Shown here one piece after another: positions 21,685 through 32,525 of a stretch of 64,000 nucleotides of DNA; position 1 is the stretch's first letter; each line of letters opens with the position of its first letter. This DNA is from Heligmosomoides polygyrus polygyrus. Its lineage: Eukaryota; Nematoda; Chromadorea; Rhabditida; Heligmosomidae. The stretch lies in the NCBI GenBank assembly GCA_947396885.1, contig OX377206.1, forward strand, positions 89,339,960 to 89,403,959, read 5' to 3'. The position numbers were made by a program, and so were the translations under genes. The notes under the pieces were generated by a model, which saw only the letters and a program-made list of their open reading frames with translations, was not told the DNA's origin and searched no databases.

Positions 21685-24600
21685 TCAGCAAAGACGAATC
21701 ATTTTGCTGGTCGCTCCATTCTTCCACATGTTGTTTTTCTTCTCCACAATGGCACGGCACATTGGGCACGTATTTTCGCATTCCAGCCATGTTTCGATAC
21801 AGTTGGTACAGAAGATATGGGAACAACTCAGCTGAAACGAGCAAGTGAGTAAGCTGTGAAACAGCAATATCATTTAATTTTCGACTTGTCCGAAAGATCT
21901 CGTAGACAACGGTCTGAGGATGAACATGAAGAAGACCAGGTTTGAGCTGTACAATGGACCTATTCTAGACTGTGATTGAGAGATCAGCGCAGAAATCCCC
22001 ATACCTCGGGAGTGACCTGTTCCGAGAAGGGAGTGGGGACCAGAACGTGGGGGACGGCATACATAGACGGACTCTAGTGGATGAACTCCAATTATAGTTG
22101 TGCTCGAATGACCTACTCGAATGGGCATTCGAATTTGAACATTCGAATTCGAATGCCTATTCGAGTGTTTAAATTGTGTTCAAATTCGCGTTCAAAAAGT
22201 CGCGTTTTTCGAATGTAATGAAACTAGAATATCCAAAAGATCTCGTTTTTCGAATGTACTCAAATTCGAATATTCAGAAAAGCCGCCTTTTCGAATGAAA
22301 AAGAATTAGAAAATTCTGAAAAATTTCGAGAGCACAACTATAACTCCAATAGAATTCCCTGCGATCGTATATGCTCTGGTACGGTCAAATAAAGTTCTAT
22401 AGAACAGTAGTTAGGCACGCCCTCCTCCTAAGGAAACAAAAGCTAAGCTCTGGCTAGGGTAGCTGTTGGCTCTTCAAAGGATGATGCTAGGTTGGGCAGG
22501 GGAGCTCGCGAAGGACTCCCGGGAACGCTCACGACTCCCCACGGGAAGCGACCGGGTTTGGAGCTAGAAATCGCTATGCAAGAAGCGATTGTAAACATGA
22601 ATACCAACCGCATTCCGGAAGGCCGAGAAGGGAATGGAGCGATAGCGGGAAGATCTCGCTTTATCTTTGTACTCCCACCGTTTCATAAATACGGCCCCTG
22701 GAGCTCGAACCATCCGCAAAGCTACCACGAACAGCACCAACGAAAGTGGAAAGAAGTCCTCAAGAGGGGCCTTGATGAAGTGAATGCCACAGCAAAAGAC
22801 CACCCTCATAGAATGTGGTAGCTATAGATAACAAACGGTGGATCCTGGCCCTGCCACGAAGTAAAACGTCCGAGATACGAAAAAAAGATTTTGTTCAGAG
22901 GTATCGCAGCTATTTAAGCAAATAAGCCCAATAATGGCGTCTAACTTTCAGGGCATCCATGTCTAGAGTTAATTCAATTAGACCCGCTTCTTGACTGTCA
23001 AATGAAGATGTTTGTTCTCATTTTATTAAAGCCCATTACTCTAGTGGTTATGCCACTACCGGTTGGATGCCGAAGTCCACCATACTACTTGTAAATGATC
23101 ACGCAGCCCGATTAAAATGGACTGGTTCGTATCGGTAATGAACTCACTTTGGTAGGCGAGGAAAATCCTCCATGACAAATTGAACACATTCCTTGCATTC
23201 CTATCTCCTCGGATGACGGACTCACTCCATACGCCGTTGGCTTAAATAATGTAACTTTTATACATCTTTCACAGTATTTTTTCTTATAAGCAAAACACGA
23301 AGTGAAAACACATCTAGAGAGCCCAGCCATCTCTTACTTCTCCCGATAAAAAAAAAACATTCACAGTTAGGTTGGACTACACCAACCAGATAAATCACTT
23401 CTACAATAACGCGCAATAGGTAAGCAGTAGAAGAAATTCCTTTCTAGTGGTCACAAAGGATCTATCCCAATCGAGGGGGGGAGGGGGTATACATTGTTTT
23501 TGCGTCTCCATTCCCTCCTCGAGATTCTACGAGAGCTTCAGTTGGTGCCCCATAATGTGACGGCTTTCATTTAAAAACAGAGGATGTGACTGTGTGACAT
23601 GGAATGACCTAGGCAATTGGCACTTGCCCCCCCCCCCTTCCCCGACTAGGATAAATCCGAGTTTTCCTTTTACAGCTAGGTGAACGGTTCCTAGTCTATA
23701 TAAGTCCTTCAGCCGTGATGCATTCTGAGTAATCCGTGAACCAAATTTACTCAATATAATTAATTGAAACGTAATACATAGCAGAGTAAATGTACGCCAG
23801 TAACGAGCTTTCCTTTTTGTTTCAAAGCATTAATAACCCAAATAAGATCCTTACAAATAAGTTGTATAAACAGGATATGATCCTGACTTCACCACTGCCA
23901 TCTACATACAGCTGAGGTAACATAAAGGATAAAGGATAAAGGACGGCGTTACTCAATCCATTTTGGGAGCGCATTCTACTTCTACGGGATGTCGTGGAGG
24001 CGACATGAATGCGTATTTGGCCATACAATGACTTGCGGTGGCCAGCCGATGAACAAGTCAGCGCTTTATCCTTCCCAATCAAGTCTGGTACCAATTCACC
24101 GACCCCGGAGGGATGGAAGGCTTGGTTGGCCTGGGCGGGAAATCCGAACCAAGAGACTGGTATCGAAAGCACGTGACAGCCGGCACCTTCACCAACTGCG
24201 CTACACGCGCCCAATGCCGCCCAACCTCAATGCCGAGGTAACATAACTAATGGAAATCAAAACCAACTGTCAGATACGCGCTTAGAACTCTAAATAAACA
24301 CCCTAAACAACGCTTCGGTAGTTCTTTCTTGACCGAAGGGCATTGAAAATGAAGTACTGTACGAGGGCCGCATATGCAATATCAAAATATCGACAACAAA
24401 GAACGTGTTGAAACAAAAACACTACCAAAAATATATACTCACACAACATATCCGTGATGCACAATCAACCGTTACAAGAGAAAGTCCCCATAGCTCTCTC
24501 GCCTGTAACATTACATTATAAGACATTTTCACTTATGAAGGCGATAATGAAGCAAAGAATACCTTTACAAAGGCATAGATTGAAATCAGTACACCACTGG

Positions 24601-27600
24601 TGTAAAAGGAGAATTCAGAACTATCCGCTCCGCTGAAGTAATGCATCCACTGCGGAGCAGGAATGGTACAACGGTACATCTGAATTGCGATAAGCACATT
24701 TGAGGCTATCGATTTATACGTTCAAAATCACGGCTAAACACATTTCAGGCGCAAATGTTATGGGTGAAGTTTCACGGTATGAAATCAGAATTATAACGCC
24801 TGGTAAAATAGTTACTAAACTCTGAAGAAGACGCAATCAGAAACAGGACAGCTTGAACTAACATTGATTCCACTTTAAAAAAATCTATTTTTAACGACGA
24901 CGCATTTTGCAATCCACTACTTCACATCGCCACTCGTAACTTCATTATAGAGGCGAATAGCTGTAACAACAGCATCTAATTCTTCCTCTAAATCTAACAC
25001 CCGCATCTAATGCTATTGTCAGAAAACATCAACAGCATCTAATTCCTTCTCTAAATCCAATAACAGCATCTAATAATGCTATCGACAGAAATCCAACTAC
25101 GATAGCCTTTTGAACAAAATCCGATAATCGTTACTTTGTCAGAAGCACGGAAACGTTTCATACCTGGGACACATACTCCAACAGCTGACAGATCCTTCGT
25201 TTCATTCCCATGCTTATGCCGAAAAATGAGACCTAAAGGATAATTTGAGATAGCAGATCCAAACGTAGAATGGTCTTCAACGCAACACTTTAAATCTTCA
25301 TGGAAATGCAAAAGCCCGAAGCAACAACAAAAAGTTGAAAACACTTGCCAACATCTTTGCTCCCGACACAACCATCTTGATAAATGTATCTGTTATTATG
25401 AGCACATACAAGGTAAAATAGAACCCATGGTAATCATCACCCTGCAAAACATACGCTTGAAAAGAAAGGCACGATGTAGGCTAAGAACAGCAGAGACATT
25501 ATTGTATCACTGTGTATTATACACTGGATCCGATCGAAAATCTTCGGATAATTGGATGAATCCGATAACGACAATTTCGCGCATACCGGATTTTTGGATG
25601 ATTCGGATCGGGATAACCGATCGGATATTCGGAAATGATTCATACGAGACAACGGATCAGTTCGAAAATCTTCGGATAACTGACTGATTCGGATAAGTCA
25701 AATTTCGCGAACCTCGGATTTTTAGATAATTCAGATGAGGACAATTTCGTGGACACCGGGTTTTTGGATGATTCGGCTAAGGTTATCCGAATAGGATATC
25801 CGAAAATGATTCATTTGGGTCCAATGTATACTGTGTATGAAACGTGAAGGTAGAATAAACTTTACAGTAGCTCTATACAAGAAGAGGCACGTATAGCGTT
25901 GAGCAAAGGAGAAATGAGCAATACCAATCACGGACAGAGACAACTGTGAAAGGATCCTCTTTGTTTATCATAAATGAAATTCGCTGTTTCTGAAGACTAC
26001 GCATCAAGTAGTAGATGATACTGGTCTTTAGCGATGTAGGATAACAGGAAATCACAGAGCCATCAGGGCACTAGCCGCCATGGAATCCTATTGGATCACC
26101 ATATTATCAATTTTTGTAGCCTCAAACCAATTCAGTTTCGGAAGACACATCCGGACTGTTCTACACCACACTACTCTGTTCGCAGATGTTCCAAGGTAGA
26201 AGGAATGTAATTTAAAGTACGAGCGTAGTGCAGTCTGGCGAAGCGCTGGTTAACGCACTCCCTCTGAAATTATTCCTTTCCCGCTCAGGTCAGCGTCCTT
26301 TCAGGTCAGTGAATTGGTAGAAGTGGATGGTAAGAATAAAACACTGACTTCTTCGTCGACCGAATATTCATTTAAATTGTATTTGTGACATTTCGAGGAG
26401 GAATAATGCGTGGTGCATCCTACGAAGGGACTGCCTAACACCGACTGTTATCCTCTACTCTTGCTCGAGGACCGAAGAAGTTCGGTAAGAAGCACGGGTT
26501 CCAAAATGGCAACCTTTGAGAGACAAGGGTATGAAGCAAAAATAATAACGGAGAACCGTAAATAAATAAGCGATTGTGAAGAAGAACAAACAAACCGCAT
26601 ATTGAAGAAGGAGGGCATTTTTCATGTCGAATCCGTACTCATAAATATGCAATACAGATGTTAGGTAGAGTAGGACGGCGAAGATAATAACGGAGACAAC
26701 ACGTGCACTAGTTGGCGGATGTACTGAAAATGTTCCATAATAGTACTTGGCATAACAAAAGTAGCATCTTCAGACTATGCAGTAATCCTGTTTAAAGCTA
26801 AGGTAATCTATCATGACGAAGTTGACAGAGTCAAAGATGACCACTCCTTCGAAAATATTTTCGAGTTCGAACGACAATTATGACAGACCATACCAATAAT
26901 TCTGGCAATACCTAACATAATAGCTGCTACAATTTTAATTGAAGCACCTTTTAAAACAATTCGACAAATAGTATTTGTTTTACTTAATCCTAAAACTAAT
27001 GAACCAAAACCATATGATTCAAGAACCTAATCAATTGCATTAATTCTCATAATATTTATGATTTTTTTATTGAAAAATAAAAATCATTATGACTTTATAG
27101 TAAATTATATGTCTATTTTCTATAAATTACCTAATCTAGAAACAGAGGAAAATAACATGGTAAAAAATATATACCCATATTTAGTACGGTAATGGTAAAG
27201 GAAAAACATCAATTTTATAACGAAATAATTGCATTCAATAACTTACTTATCTCAATCAAAATGTTAATTTTATTTTGATCAATTTTTTCTTGTTGCTGAT
27301 CATCAATAAATTCCATTCTAAAACTATCAAACAATAATTTTATCAATGATTCGTATGTGACATACAAACTAATTAAATAATAACTTACTAAACTTGACAA
27401 AGGACAAAGGATAGAGGATGAAAGACAGCGTTAGTCATTCCTCCTTGAAATGCGCCACGCATTTTACTTCTACGGGATGTCGTAAAGGTAAATGAAATGC
27501 GTATCTGGCGTATACAATGACTGGCGGTGGCCAACTGGTGGACAAGTCACTGTTTATCCTTCCCAGACAGATCTAGTAGCAATTCACCAACCTCGAAGGG

Positions 27601-28996
27601 AGGGAAGGCTTGGATGGGAAATCCGAACCCGGTACCGGCTCGAGCGCGACTGCCCGCAACCCCCCCCCCCCCTTCCCCACTGCGTCACCAAGCGTCTTAA
27701 ACCTAGCAAAACGGCCAATAAATTAACCTCTTCAGGATAGAACCAGCTTTCAAAATGCTGCCGTTTTGCATTGAAATGTGTCCCAAAAGTGTTACGTACC
27801 CGACCTTTTAATATAATGAAGCCTTTTTAATAGATTACCTAAACAGTACCAAATCAAATTGTGTAGCAGAAAACAACTCGGTTTTCTTGAATATTATCTC
27901 TTTAAATAAAGCCTTGGTCATATGATACTGTATTACCAGCATAAAAAAGGATACTGAAAAAGGTGGACGCAAGTAGGCTCCGGGGGGGGGGGGGGGAGGT
28001 CAAAATGTACTCAGGGGGTAACAGCCCTGATAGGAAGGCACGTTCATGTCCATCAGAAGCTCAGTTCACTTTGGGTGCAGAACACACTGGAGCTGCATCA
28101 AGTTCCTAGTTTCATACAACACAAAACGTGTAGGGATGTCCTACATGGTGACCCCCCCCCCTCCCGACCCTATTTGCGCCAAAGGTGCTTAACGGGATGC
28201 TGACTTTTGACCCAGGTAGGTTATCTGGAATGGTGAACACGGTGAACCACGGTAGGTTTACATTGCACGTACGAGTGAGTAAGGCTGTCGAGATCATAAC
28301 CACCGACTCCGCCCAGACTTCGCTTATGGGGGTTATTTGCGGTGATGATCATAGATATGGTATCTATATTGCAAACTTTGGCAGATTATGGTAGGTTACT
28401 GTAAATGAGTAAAGCTGTCTACGTCAGTAGAATCGCTCTACGTATGTGGCCAAACGTATTTTCCAACCGTCAACATTGAGACTGGAAGTAGCGCACGAAA
28501 AATTGACAACTTAGACAATAAATGGCAGATTCGTGGAGGACAGCTTAAATAATTCCCATACGCGAAGTATGAACGGAATAGGTCACGACCGCGCCATCCC
28601 TACTCACTAGTAACCATTGTAACTCGCTGTACTCTACAGTAATAGTAAAAAGATTTCATATCCATGATCAGCACCCGAAATAGCCCCTCCTTGGGGGCGA
28701 TAACTGAGCGAAAAATTTTTTCGACCTCTCCTGAACCTCTTCTGGGGAGTCGTCAAAGAACAACAATGCGAAGAAGAGCCACGGTGTTTAGACGGATTTT
28801 TTTTTCAAAAAAGAATACAACTCCAAAGACGTAAAAAGAACTGACCTGCTGCAAACAAGTGCTGCACTCTACTGTCGACAATAACGAAACCAACCAAAGC
28901 AATTAATAAGCGGAATATAGACAAGAAGTTATCGAATAGCACCTTTAAAGCAAAAACGAAGAAAAACGGTATAACAGCCGTGAGCAGTGACCATAA
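21685..28996 (-). CDS. RING-finger multi-pass membrane protein, RNFT1/RNFT2 type (N-terminus missing)
   Basis: Probable membrane E3 ubiquitin ligase. Exons, 5' to 3': 28996-28846, 26723-26514, 25232-25164, 24679-24563, 24502-24443, 23240-23148, 21831-21685. The first two encode hydrophobic helices (LTAVIPFFFVFALKVLF; VVSVIIFAVLLYLTSVL; LLLQYAVCLFFFTIAYLF). Next come QLLEYVSQ and TIPAPQWMHYFSGAD. As I recall the family, these match the human stretch with EELSQ, LVP and LWYKYI. The C-terminal RING is split between the last two exons. It reads CSIC, then CSHIFCTNC, then CPMC, giving C-x2-C-x11-C-x-H-x2-C-x2-C-x10-C-x2-C. The protein ends WKNGATS plus six residues, like the RNFT ending WKDGATS. 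Phases agree except between the second and third exons, so a small exon or another donor is missing there. SINEs and MITEs fill its introns. Confidence 0.85.
22093..22342. mobile_element. MITE-T copy, 8-bp target duplication
   Basis: 250 bp with ends TATAGTTGTGCTCGAAT and, inverted, CGAGAGCACAACTATA. Perfect duplications ACTCCAAT flank it at 22085-22092 and 22343-22350. The interior is rich in TTCGAA and has no open frame. Sister copy at 63500-63826. Confidence 0.92.
23922..24212 (-). mobile_element. SINE-A copy in an RNFT-like gene intron
   Basis: Good copy with a GATAAAG-type tail on the plus strand; same strand as the host gene. Confidence 0.85.
24917..25006 (-). other. Short exon-like open frame, locally duplicated
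   Basis: A frame of 29 codons starts after a cattag acceptor-like site and ends in TAG. It reads as an acidic helix (DLEEELDAVVTAI, then LYNEV). About 75 bases upstream on its strand lies a second, frame-broken copy of the 'ttagatgctgtt' block (about 25010-25085). It could be a last exon of an alternative transcript or a nested gene, or chance. It lies within the RNFT-like gene, between two of its exons. Confidence 0.3.
25518..25830. mobile_element. MITE-G copy, 8-bp target duplication
   Basis: 313 bp; ends TATACACTGGATCC and, inverted, TATACATTGGACCC. Perfect duplications CTGTGTAT at 25510-25517 and 25831-25838. The interior has repeated TTCGGAT motifs. Sister copy at 53541-53937. Confidence 0.92.
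26222..26458 (+). mobile_element. SINE-A copy, degenerate
   Basis: Head trace 'gcgtagtgcagtctgg' at about 26223 and tail-proximal 'aatgcgtggtgcatcc' at about 26404. It ends about 55 bases from the exon at 26514. Confidence 0.5.
26884..27192 (+). pseudogene. AT-rich open frame with one internal stop
   Basis: A frame of 102 codons is broken once by TAA at 27028-27030 and ends at TAA 27190-27192. It encodes a hydrophobic first part (IILAIPNIIAATILI), then PKTNEPKPYDS, then a second hydrophobic run (ALILIIFMIFLL) and a polar end. Third positions are mostly A or T, unlike the flanking DNA. I do not recognise the family. It could be a transferred bacterial fragment or an unusual AT-rich local stretch. 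Nematode mitochondrial origin looks unlikely because neither strand has the strong T bias of those coding strands. Confidence 0.35.
27215..27400 (-). other. AT-rich open frame convergent with the previous one
   Basis: A 61-codon frame, open from a TTG at 27400 to TAA at 27215. Its stop is only 22 bases from the stop of the plus-strand frame at 27190-27192. Composition is again AT-rich with a lysine, isoleucine and glutamine bias (QQEKIDQNKINILIEI). No recognisable domain. Confidence 0.3.
27399..27694 (-). mobile_element. SINE-A copy
   Basis: Starts where the AT-rich island stops. The head contains an expanded C run at about 27661-27672, where other copies read 'gcgcctcctccg'. Confidence 0.78.
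27960..28800. repeat. Dispersed repeat with GTGATCAGCACC core
   Basis: Contains homopolymer G and C runs and a 'gatcagcacccgaaatagcccc' motif at about 28670. The motif recurs in either orientation near 29.12, 29.37, 30.15, 30.86, 30.97, 31.09, 33.77 and 34.24 kb. No gene seen. Confidence 0.5.
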
Positions 28997-29037
28997 CTGA
29001 AAAAAAGTAACACTATTGGTGCTGCAAGACAATAAGC

Positions 29038-29471
29038 GGCACTAGTTAAAAGTTCCGACTCCACCGACACGAGTTCGGTCGAAAAAATTTTCGCTGAAAT
29101 TTTGTCTAGGGGGGTTATTTGAGGTGCTGATCACGAATCTGACATCCGCTTTATGAGCGTCAATATGTATGAGGATCAAAAAGGCAAGGAAAGTATATCT
29201 CAAGGATGTAACCCTGTGCCTTCCTGTATCTATATTATCCAGCCGAATCGTGAAAAATGGATGTCAGATTCGCGATCAGCAACCCAAATCGGTGGCCCTG
29301 CCTGGACCATCTTGTTAACGGTATGGGTAGTCTCCGACCGAATCGTGAAAAACGAATGTCAGATCCGTGACCAGCACCTCAAATAGCCCCCCCCCCCCCC
29401 CTTAGATAAAGTTTACGCGATTTTTTTTTACCGAAGTCGTATCGGTGGAGTCGGAACTTTTAACTAGTGCC
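29038..29471. mobile_element. Long-inverted-repeat MITE, 8-bp target duplication
   Basis: 434 bp. Ends GGCACTAGTTAAAAGTTCCG and its inverted form, with imperfect arms of roughly 110-120 bases that include the GTGATCAGCACC core. Perfect duplications CAATAAGC flank it at 29030-29037 and 29472-29479. It lies just upstream of the first identified exon of the RNFT-like gene. Confidence 0.92.
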
Positions 29472-29704
29472 CAATAAGCATTAAACAATTACTGATTGGG
29501 CATCCTGGTTCTGGTTGATCGTCTGCTGAAGACGCGCATACTCTCCACGTAGTCTGGCTGTCGCCTCGAGAACTGTCCGAGACGACGTCTGTCTGTCTAA
29601 ATTCGTTGAAAAACATTATAACTCCTGTTGACTTTTCCCGAGTAGATCTAATTGGTAGGAGAACATGCCATCTTCAGCTGTCCTTGCAGGTTCACCGGAC
29701 TCAC

Positions 29705-29764
29705 TCAACGAATCACTTGAGAAATCGGAATCTCTTGCAGCAAAATCATCAGTGCCTTCAACAT
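29705..29764 (-). other. Possible upstream exon of the RNFT-like gene
   Basis: Sixty bases between a gttgcag acceptor and a consensus GTGAGT donor. It encodes a serine- and aspartate-rich disordered segment (GTDDFAARDSDFSSDS). An acidic disordered N-terminus would suit the family, but the phase does not join directly to the exon at 28996. Confidence 0.3.
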
Positions 29765-30535
29765 CTGCAACGGAAGCAAACAGATAATGGAATGGTACCC
29801 AGATCTAACTAGTAAAGCATTACTTATTCGAATATCTGGCGTATTTGTCGGCCGATCGTAACTGTTCTGCATCCGGCTTGCAGGCCCTCCTATGCGCTGA
29901 AAAAAGGTTTAAGATTTCATCGCGAGTGAAGAAATCCACTAACACCACGAGATTGCAAAAGCTTGAAATGCGCGAATCGACCGCACGAACTATGAGCGAG
30001 CCGACGTGCAGTGAACTGGCGATCAGCGGGAAATTCGCATAGATCTACCCGCGCGCGGGTGCAGCGCTGCCCAGGGCTTGAATTATGCGAGTGGCGGTCT
30101 TTATGGTACGGTCGCCTCAACGGTCAGCTCAAACTTCGCCTAGGCGGTTATTTTTGGTGCTGATCACGAATCTAACATCTGTCGGTACTAAGCGGGCTGG
30201 TGCCCACTGTACACCGGCAAGGTATCTTAAAACGGGTAAGTTAGATCAACCACTCCCCGGAGTTCCTTCTCTTCCCTAGTTCTGTGCTCTCCTCCGCTGA
30301 CGTGGATGGAAGCACAGTAACCGTGTTTGAGTGTTTCACGACTTCGGTCTCATAAGGGAGCGGACACCAGCTCGCTTAGAACCCATCCGCTTTCGGCACT
30401 ATGATGGAGTACGGTAGGTACGAGTGATCAAGGGGCACAATGCCCGAAGCAGCATGATGCAAACACTGCTGTCTCGCAATCGAACCTGTGCCTATCGAAG
30501 AGTTTTTCGGCAGCGCGACAGGAGGTCCATCCCCC

Positions 30536-30745
30536 CCCCCCTTGCTGGGGGCCTGGCGTCAAGAGGTACAGCCGCTGTTCTGAGTAATGGACTTTTGTCT
30601 TGCGTCTCACGGGTTTCGAAAGGCAGCCGTGGGACTCTCGGGGAAGCCTACGGCGTTGGTGTGGGTGAGCAAGGGGAGGGGGATGAGAGGATGATCGCAC
30701 GCTCCCCAGCAGTGGGCGGGTGTACCTCCTGACCGTCCCCCAAGT
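30536..30745. repeat. Composite GC-rich repeat shared with 40.8 kb
   Basis: The stretch with 'ggcgtcaagaggtacagccg', 'gctgttctg' and 'gaaaggcagccgt' resembles 40826-40930. The end carries the inverted 'gcgggtgtacctcctgac'. Likely a diverged transposon; no frame is kept. Confidence 0.5.
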
Positions 30746-31118
30746 TTCCCGCCATATTGGTTTCAGCAAGTTCGCGCGCCCTATGAGGCGATCGCTGCGG
30801 GACCGCTTGCACGCTGTGCCACTACCGTATCTTTCCATCCTGTAAGATATCAGATTCATGATCAGCACCCCTAATCACACTGCTTAGACGAAAGTTGACG
30901 AAATCTGTAACCATGACCTTCATCACCCGTACCTACCGTACTTCAGCGTGGTACCAAAACGAGTGTCAGGTTCGTGATCAGCAGCCCAAATGACCCCAGG
31001 GCGAAGTTTGAGCAAAATTGTTAAGACCCCAAGAGCCTGAGTCACCTGTGCCTATCGCAGTCGGCCGAAATTTTAAAAACGTATGTCAGATTCGTGATCA
31101 CCACCCAAAACAAGAGGG

Positions 31119-31250
31119 TTACTATACAATGACTTACAGTGGTCAGACGAACGATAATTCAGTGTTTTGTTCTCCACAGACAAGTTTGGTATCAATTAGC
31201 CTACTCCAGAGAGATGGAAGATTTGGCTGGTTTTGACAAGACCGGAACCA
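31119..31250 (-). mobile_element. SINE-A fragment
   Basis: Central body only ('tacaatgacttacagtgg' to 'agatggaagatttggctgg'). Confidence 0.6.
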
Positions 31251-31874
31251 TGAATCTTGTCGCGGATGCATGCAACAGGCACCCTATTTCTTGCTGCTCG
31301 ATGAGCTCCGATACAGATCAGAAATTTGAGTCCTGGGTAAGCGGGAGCAAGACGCGACGAGTGTGGCATAACGAAAAAACGAGGACGTTCGCAATGTCAC
31401 AAATATCGCAAGAAGGATCACGCATGCGGAAATCTGTTGTCGTCGTTCGAAGATCAGATCGCTTGGGCTATGTCGTATAAAAATGTCAAGACACCCAAGA
31501 ACGCGCTAATTGAACTTCGCCGTACAAATCGTGAAGGAGGCATCCGACACCTCTTGATTCATTTGACCGGTGATTCAGCAATGGAGTACTTGACACGCGG
31601 AAGTGACAAACGGAGGCGTTGCTGGACCGCATCCAAGAAGAGGACAGTGAACAGGTCGACACATGTTTCACATGATTATGTATTCCGAACAGTAACCAAT
31701 AACGCGTTAATTGGACTTGGCCAACGTCTTGCGCACTCTGAAAAAACCGCTTCTTAATCAAAAACAAATGAAACGTACTTGCTGGTACTCATGCTGTTCG
31801 TGGTCAACCATCAACCGGCGGCTACCTCCGGAATTGTTTGTTCCACTTAACAAGAAGACTGTTCTCAAACTTAC

Positions 31875-32110
31875 ATCGAAATAACTGCCCAAGACAATCC
31901 AAAAATGCGAAATATACTCGCAGTTGGGCAAACAACTACCATGAGGTAAATGTAAACCCAAGTCGGAAAGAGAACTTTTATTGCCATAAAATGGATAAAG
32001 GAAGGGAAGGAGGAATATTGCACAATATGTACACTTATTAAAGCATAGCGAGGAGTAAGCAACAGGACGGCGAATGAAAATTCTGTAATAAGCGCTTGCG
32101 ACGACCATAG
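31875..32110 (-). other. Exon-like open frame encoding membrane helices
   Basis: 236 bases between a 'gtcgaaatag' acceptor and a consensus GTAAGT donor. It encodes hydrophobic segments SFAVLLLTP and FPTWVYIYLMVVV. It lies between the tetraspanin stop codon and the RNFT-like gene, on the same strand. It may be an upstream exon of the latter, a separate gene or a decayed exon copy. Confidence 0.4.
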
Positions 32111-32525
32111 CTATTTCGACTGCGACATCAGAAAAAGGAGGATCTGTTTTTGAATTGTCTACGCTTTTTTGGCTACCTAACTGTGGAAAGACAACATTTT
32201 GTTGGAATTTTAAAGATTACGGTTACCGTTCCGCCGACATGTTGCTAGAGAAGGGAAAGTTGCTACCTCAGCTATGCATTATGCTTGATAAAGGATAGTG
32301 AACAGTGGGAGAGCTAGCCCCATGGGTAGCGGCTAGACCACAGTGCTCATACAAATTTCCATTGCCAAAATTGAAACAAACTGACATCACACCACATTGC
32401 ACAACATTAAGTGAATAGAAAGTGAAAGCATGAAATGTCAGAACAATAAAGCTTATACATATTACGATCAGTCACCTATAAACAACAGAATATATACAGA
32501 AAAGGGATTCCTAAAAGGAAACAAC

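Noticed and set aside
22492..22821. 109-codon plus-strand frame
   Set aside because: No domain, starts and ends without splice or regulatory context, and lies in an intron of the RNFT-like gene.
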